Made by a program: the position numbers and the translations under genes. From Diadema setosum (taxonomy: Eukaryota; Echinodermata; Echinoidea; Diadematoida; Diadematidae): 64,000 nucleotides of DNA. The notes under the pieces were generated by a model. The model was not told the DNA's origin and searched no databases. It was given only the letters and a program-made list of their open reading frames with translations. The DNA lies in the NCBI GenBank assembly GCA_033980235.1, contig CM067075.1:12250292-12314291 (forward strand). The letters are read 5' to 3'. Below, in pieces: positions 56,560 through 62,500 of this stretch (position 1 is the stretch's first letter; each line of letters begins with the position of its first letter).

Positions 56560-59500
56560 TATCATATATATACATGTACACACGAAAATGCATTTTCCCA
56601 AGTACAACATGAGTACAAAACATACAAAGCAACAAAAGAGCGGAAAAGAAGCGTAAGCTCCACCTACCTTCAAGACACATCTCAATGTCGGCACGCCACG
56701 AGGGCATGGCGATGTCGAATAGGGAGCATGCCCCTGCGTATCTCATGTAGCTTGGACACGCGCACTCTTCCGTGGTGTAGCCCTCACCATAGCAGGTACA
56801 CACGTCTTCCTTGCATTTCTTGAAGTAGGTGTCTACTTCTACTTCGTTTTGGCAGTTGCTGAACGGGTACTGCTTGACTCGCTGGCAGATGTCATCGGCC
56901 TTCTGGGCGTACTGGCTGTACGTGGTGCAACTGTCGGAGGTTGCCATCGTATCCGTGCACGTTGTACTTAGCGCGCAAGCGTACGCAAATCTAGCTGCCA
57001 CCGTCTCCACAACACCATTGTACCACGTGAAATCATCTTTCGGAGAGTCGTTGTATGTGCCGCACAATCCCTTTGTCTGCACAAAGATACAGATGATTGA
57101 AAAGAAATGAAGATAAAAGAATATAGAGCGATAAACGTACAAGGTTTCGAAGAGTTGGCGCATCGGAGACGAAATCTTAGTCACTCCCACCCAGTGGCGT
57201 ATCTAGGGAAAACGGCGCCCGGGGCAAGCACGAAAATTGCGCCCCTAATTTCTGAAAGAGTGTTCAACCCCAAGCCCATCCCGGTAGGGACTTTAAACAA
57301 GATCCACATGATGCTTTTTCAAGCACTTAAAAGGGATCTTTTGAGGGTGATTTAAATGTAATGAATTTTGATAGATTTTGGCGAGCGAGCGCGGCGAGCG
57401 AGCCGAAAATTTTTGTATTTCAGCTTACAAAACATGGAATTCTTGTCATTTTTTGCTTACCAAATCTTACAATTCTAAACAAGATATAGTGACGGCCTTA
57501 TAGATAACGATTTATACCAAAAAAAAACTGAGAACTTTAAAAAATACTCTACATTAGTACGCGCGAGTGAGCTGAAATTTGTATATGTCCTCGTCATCAT
57601 CACGTATTGTTCTTATCTTTTTTAATATAAATTTTGGCGAGCGAGCGCAGCGAGCGAGCCGAAAATTTGTGTATTTCAGCTTACAAATCATGAAACTCTT
57701 GTCATTTTTTGCTTATTAAATCTTACAATTCTAATCAAGATAATAGTGACGGCCTTATAGATAACGATTTATACCAAGAAACCGAGGACTTGAAAAAAAT
57801 AATCTAAATTAGTACGAGCGAGTGAGCCGAAATTTGTATATTTCCGCGTCATCATTACGTTTTGTTATTATCTTGTTTGATTCGGGTTTTTTTCTTTCCT
57901 TCCGAACTGTCCTCCTGATATTTGAATATCATTTCTGAAAATGCAAAAGCCTCACCCGTCAGGGAAGGGTTTTTTTTTTCTTTTCTTTTCCACGTAAGTG
58001 TAATCGCACACGTGGAACCAGAGGTGGCATATAACAGAATTAAGGCATATCTAGTACACATCTTCTAGCTATGCATATACAGTCGACTCCCGTTATAACG
58101 ATGTCCTCGGGACCGGGAGTTTTCTTTCGTCATATCAAAATTTCATTATAACTGAACAAATAAACAATAGAGAATATACTGAGCTAGGCAAGTAAGCAGA
58201 TTTTTTTTTTTTTTTGGGGGGGGGGGTTCAGAATTAGAAAAAAAAAGTTGACCACTTCCGGATTTAATCCGCTGACAAGCAAAAAAAAAAAAAAAAAAAA
58301 AAGAGCGGATAAAGTTGGAGACTGAATTATTGCTTGGTTGTAACCGGGATTTCGTTACAACCGAGTGCGTTATAACGGGAGTGCACTGCAGCTATTTTTC
58401 TCGGACTGAAAATCATTTCAAACATTCGACTCAAAGAATGCACCATAATGAATTGTATTCCTAATTTCAAGTTTGAAAATACGAAAAGATCCACCTTGTG
58501 GGAGGGGGAGGATAATTATGCAGAGTTAGCATATGCTAACTCTGTGCTGTAGCTCTGCTCCCACGCTTGTTTCCTCCGAAAATCCCCCCCCCCCCAAAAA
58601 AAAAAAAGAAAGACAGAAAGAAAAGAAAAACAAATCCTGCTCACGGCCATGCAGGAAACGAAACTCACTTCTTTGCTTAAAACTCTGCGAATTTAACTTA
58701 TCTAATCTATCAACAAATCGATTTGACTTGTGAATATATAGACCGATACTATCGACATTTATGAATGTAATCCTATCCCCGTTTTTCCACCTCCACTACC
58801 CAAAAATTTTGCATGTTTGTTTTGACTAAAAAACTATTTGTATCACTATATAATTGTCTTTGGATTCTCATCAGCATAATTTTTCGCGGTATAGTTATCT
58901 TCACTTCGTATGCATGTTCCTGACTTGATGAGTTGTGTTTTTTTGTGTCCACTTGATCATGTTTGTCTTTAAGATATGTTTCAAAATATTTGTATTTACT
59001 TGAATTACATTGAAATGTACTGAATTAAATTGAATTGGATTGAATTCAATTCAATTGAATTGAATTGATTTGAACTGAGTTGAATTGAATAGAATAGAAT
59101 GGAATAGAATATAATAAAATAAAATTGACTTGAATTGAATTGAAATGAATTGAATTGAATTGAATTAAATCGAATTGAATTGGAGTGAGATGAATTACCT
59201 TTCCTTTCAGCGAAGGATTGAGGAAGACATAAGCTGATGCTGACTTCACGCTCCAAAGGATTTGCATGCCGAAGTCGGTATCCATAATGAAGTAATACTC
59301 TGACAGTTTTCGCACCAGTACTCCTCCTTTGCTGGACGGGGAACTGACGACCTCTCCGTGGCGCAGAATGGTGCTGTCCTGTGTGATTCTGCACGGGGAC
59401 AAGGGTGGAGGATTTTGTAAACATTAGATATCTGTACAATATTACACGCTGTAACATGAAAATAGCTCATGACAATGAACTGACCCGCCCGAAACCAGAC

Positions 59501-62500
59501 GACCGCTTTTTTAAAAATAATCTAATTTGTGCTTTATCATTAGGTGATCCGAGTATCCTCTCGGATCACCTTCTGTATCTGTACTGATTCTTTATTCTTC
59601 TTCTTCTTTATTTCTGGACAAAATTTGTGTATCGGTTAGCTCAGAAAGTCCTCTTACTATCAATGTCAAAATCATACCATATATGTATCGTGTCCCAAAG
59701 ACGACCCATCAAGTAAAATCATAGTGATCAGTCGACCGTGACGTCACTATGACGTCATTATATGAAAACACATTCTCAATCATATCTCATTAATGGAATG
59801 GAATTTTTCAATGAAATTTACGTCACATATAGTTCAAGTCAAGCGCATTCTACTCATATAATCAAAATTCATATTTTCTCTTAAAACGTGCGCGTACGCG
59901 CGCGTTGAAATATTTGTATGCTCAAATCGAGCTCAAAATTTTTTTGCACACGTTTCAGACCATTTGGAGCATTTTTTGAAAAATTGAAAAAATCGGACGG
60001 ACGCGTACGCGCGCGCACATATACGCACGCACAGCTCATATGCAATGAAAATTTCCCGTTTTTTCACTTTGATCGGATGTCTGAAATGTCAAGGAATAGT
60101 TCTACCAAGTTTCAAGTCAATCCCACTCAAAATGACGTCATACGGGTCCGTCAAAGTTGAAATTCCGCGCGCGCGTCAATGGCGATATACAGTGCAACAA
60201 TGCCAAAAAACTGCCAATTTTAAATCCGATTTTACTCGTCAGGATGGACGGTGACCCCCCATTTTCTTTACATATTCTGAAAGCTGATGAGTTGTACATG
60301 TCATTTCATGGGTTGGCAATGCTGGAAAAATGATTAAAATATATCAAATTTCTTAATAAAGTTAAAAAAGTAAATTTTCAAAATGACGTCATCAAATTTC
60401 AAGTTAATTCAAGCATATCTCACTTATTCTTTAGTTGATTTTCGTCCAAATTTCAATATGTTGTAGCTTATTAAATGGTCTTTCAGATATATAATAACAA
60501 CAATTTGACTGGATGACGGCATCACCTCGTAAAAAGGGATTTAAAGTAACATTGTTAAATTTGACCAGTTTACGTGTTATCTCTATGGGAGTGCAGTTTT
60601 TCTGGAAATGAAAACTGACATGACTATCTTTATCGAGCACTAGCTCACTTATGCTTCGGTGAATTTCTCCCATATTTTAGTATGTTGTAGCTGAGACTTT
60701 GGGCTATCGTAAGTGTGCCCTTCGTTTTTTATACGGAGTCGGCATCATGCCCAAAAACTTGGTTGAAATTAAAGCTTATCTTCCATGTATTTTCATATTC
60801 CTTTCTTTCTGCAACTTTCTTTGCAATAACTTAAGAAAAACAAGCTCTATCAGCCCAATATTTTGCACATGTTTAGTTTATGTCACGTACATTATTTCAT
60901 AAAATAACAACTACTTGATCGGGCACCTTCTTGGGTATGTAAATTAGGGTCAAAGGTCAAAAATGTTTTATCCTGTATCTTGGTGAATACATGTCCTATC
61001 TTTCCCATATTTTGCACACGTAAAGACCATGTTACAAGGATCATTTCACAAAATAACCATTTTTGGCTTAGAGGTCATCTTGTCTGTGCAAAGTGGGGTC
61101 AAAGGTCATATGCACTTCTTTCTTTATCTTCGTTATGACGTGTTATCTTTATGGGAGGTAAATTTTTCTAGATGTGAAAATTGACCTGATTGTCTTTATC
61201 GACGACTAGCTCACTTACCCTTCGGTGAATTTCTCCCAGATTTTAGTATGTTGTAGCCAATTTAATACTCTTTAAGTTTTGTTAATCAAAGTTTTAATCG
61301 GATGATGTCTTCACCTCGTGAAAATGGATATAATGTAACCTTGTCAAATTTAACCAGTTTACGTGTTATCTCTATGGGAGGGAATTTTTCTGGAAATGAA
61401 AATTGACATGACGGTCTTTATCGAGCACTAGCTCACTTACTCTTCGGTGAATTTCTCCCAGATTTTAGTATGTTGTAGCTGAGACTCTGAGTTGTCGTCA
61501 AGGTTTTCTCTATTTTTTCATACGACGCCGAGATTACGTCAAAAAACTTGGTTGAAATCAAACTTATCTTCGATGTATTGAGATATTTCTTTCTTTCTGC
61601 AACTTTCTCTGCAATAACTCAAGAAAAACACCCCCTATCATCCCCATATTTTGCACATGTTTAGTTCATGTCACGTACATTATTTCATAAAATAACAACT
61701 ACTTGATCAGACGTCATCTTGGGTATGTAAATTAGGGTCAAGGTCATAAATGTATCATCTTGTATCTTGGTGAATACATGTCTTATCTTTTCCATATTTT
61801 GCACACGTAAAGACCATGTTACAAGGATCATTTCACAAAATAACCACTTTTTGCTCAGATGCCATCTTGGCTGTGCAAAGTGCGGTCAAAGGTCATATGT
61901 ACTTCATTTTGTATCTTCGTTATAGTGTATACGGAATTTGGTACCAAAGATGGCAGACCTGACTCCCTTTTCTAAATGAGAATCCAAACATCACACGGCC
62001 AATGTTCCTAAACACAGATGAAACCGGTATGGTAATGCCTATATTGGGATCAGAACTCAAATCATTGATTTTCGAAAAGATCGGATCACCTAATTTGTCA
62101 GTGTTGACAAATTCCAAGTCTAGTTTTTATTGTTTTCATGCAGAATATATAATCATTACGTCAAATTTCGTCAGAATTACTTTTGTGACACACCATTCTC
62201 GTGATAAAGTCTTAAAAGGGTTTCAAATAAACAAAACTTACTCTCTAAAAAAAAAATCCGGGTCAGAACTGACCCGGAACCGGGTCCGTTGGGGTCACAT
62301 CCCGTTCCGGGTCAAAAATGACTTGGAATTTAGTCATAAAGACCCGGAATGGGGTCAACCTGACCCAATTCATGACTCTGAATGGTATTCCTTGTCATCG
62401 CTGACCCGGAACGGGGTGTGACCCCAACGGACCCTTTCCGGGTCAGTTCTGACCCGAATGTTTTTAGAGTGTACAGCAGGCAAAAATAAACATGCAGTGA

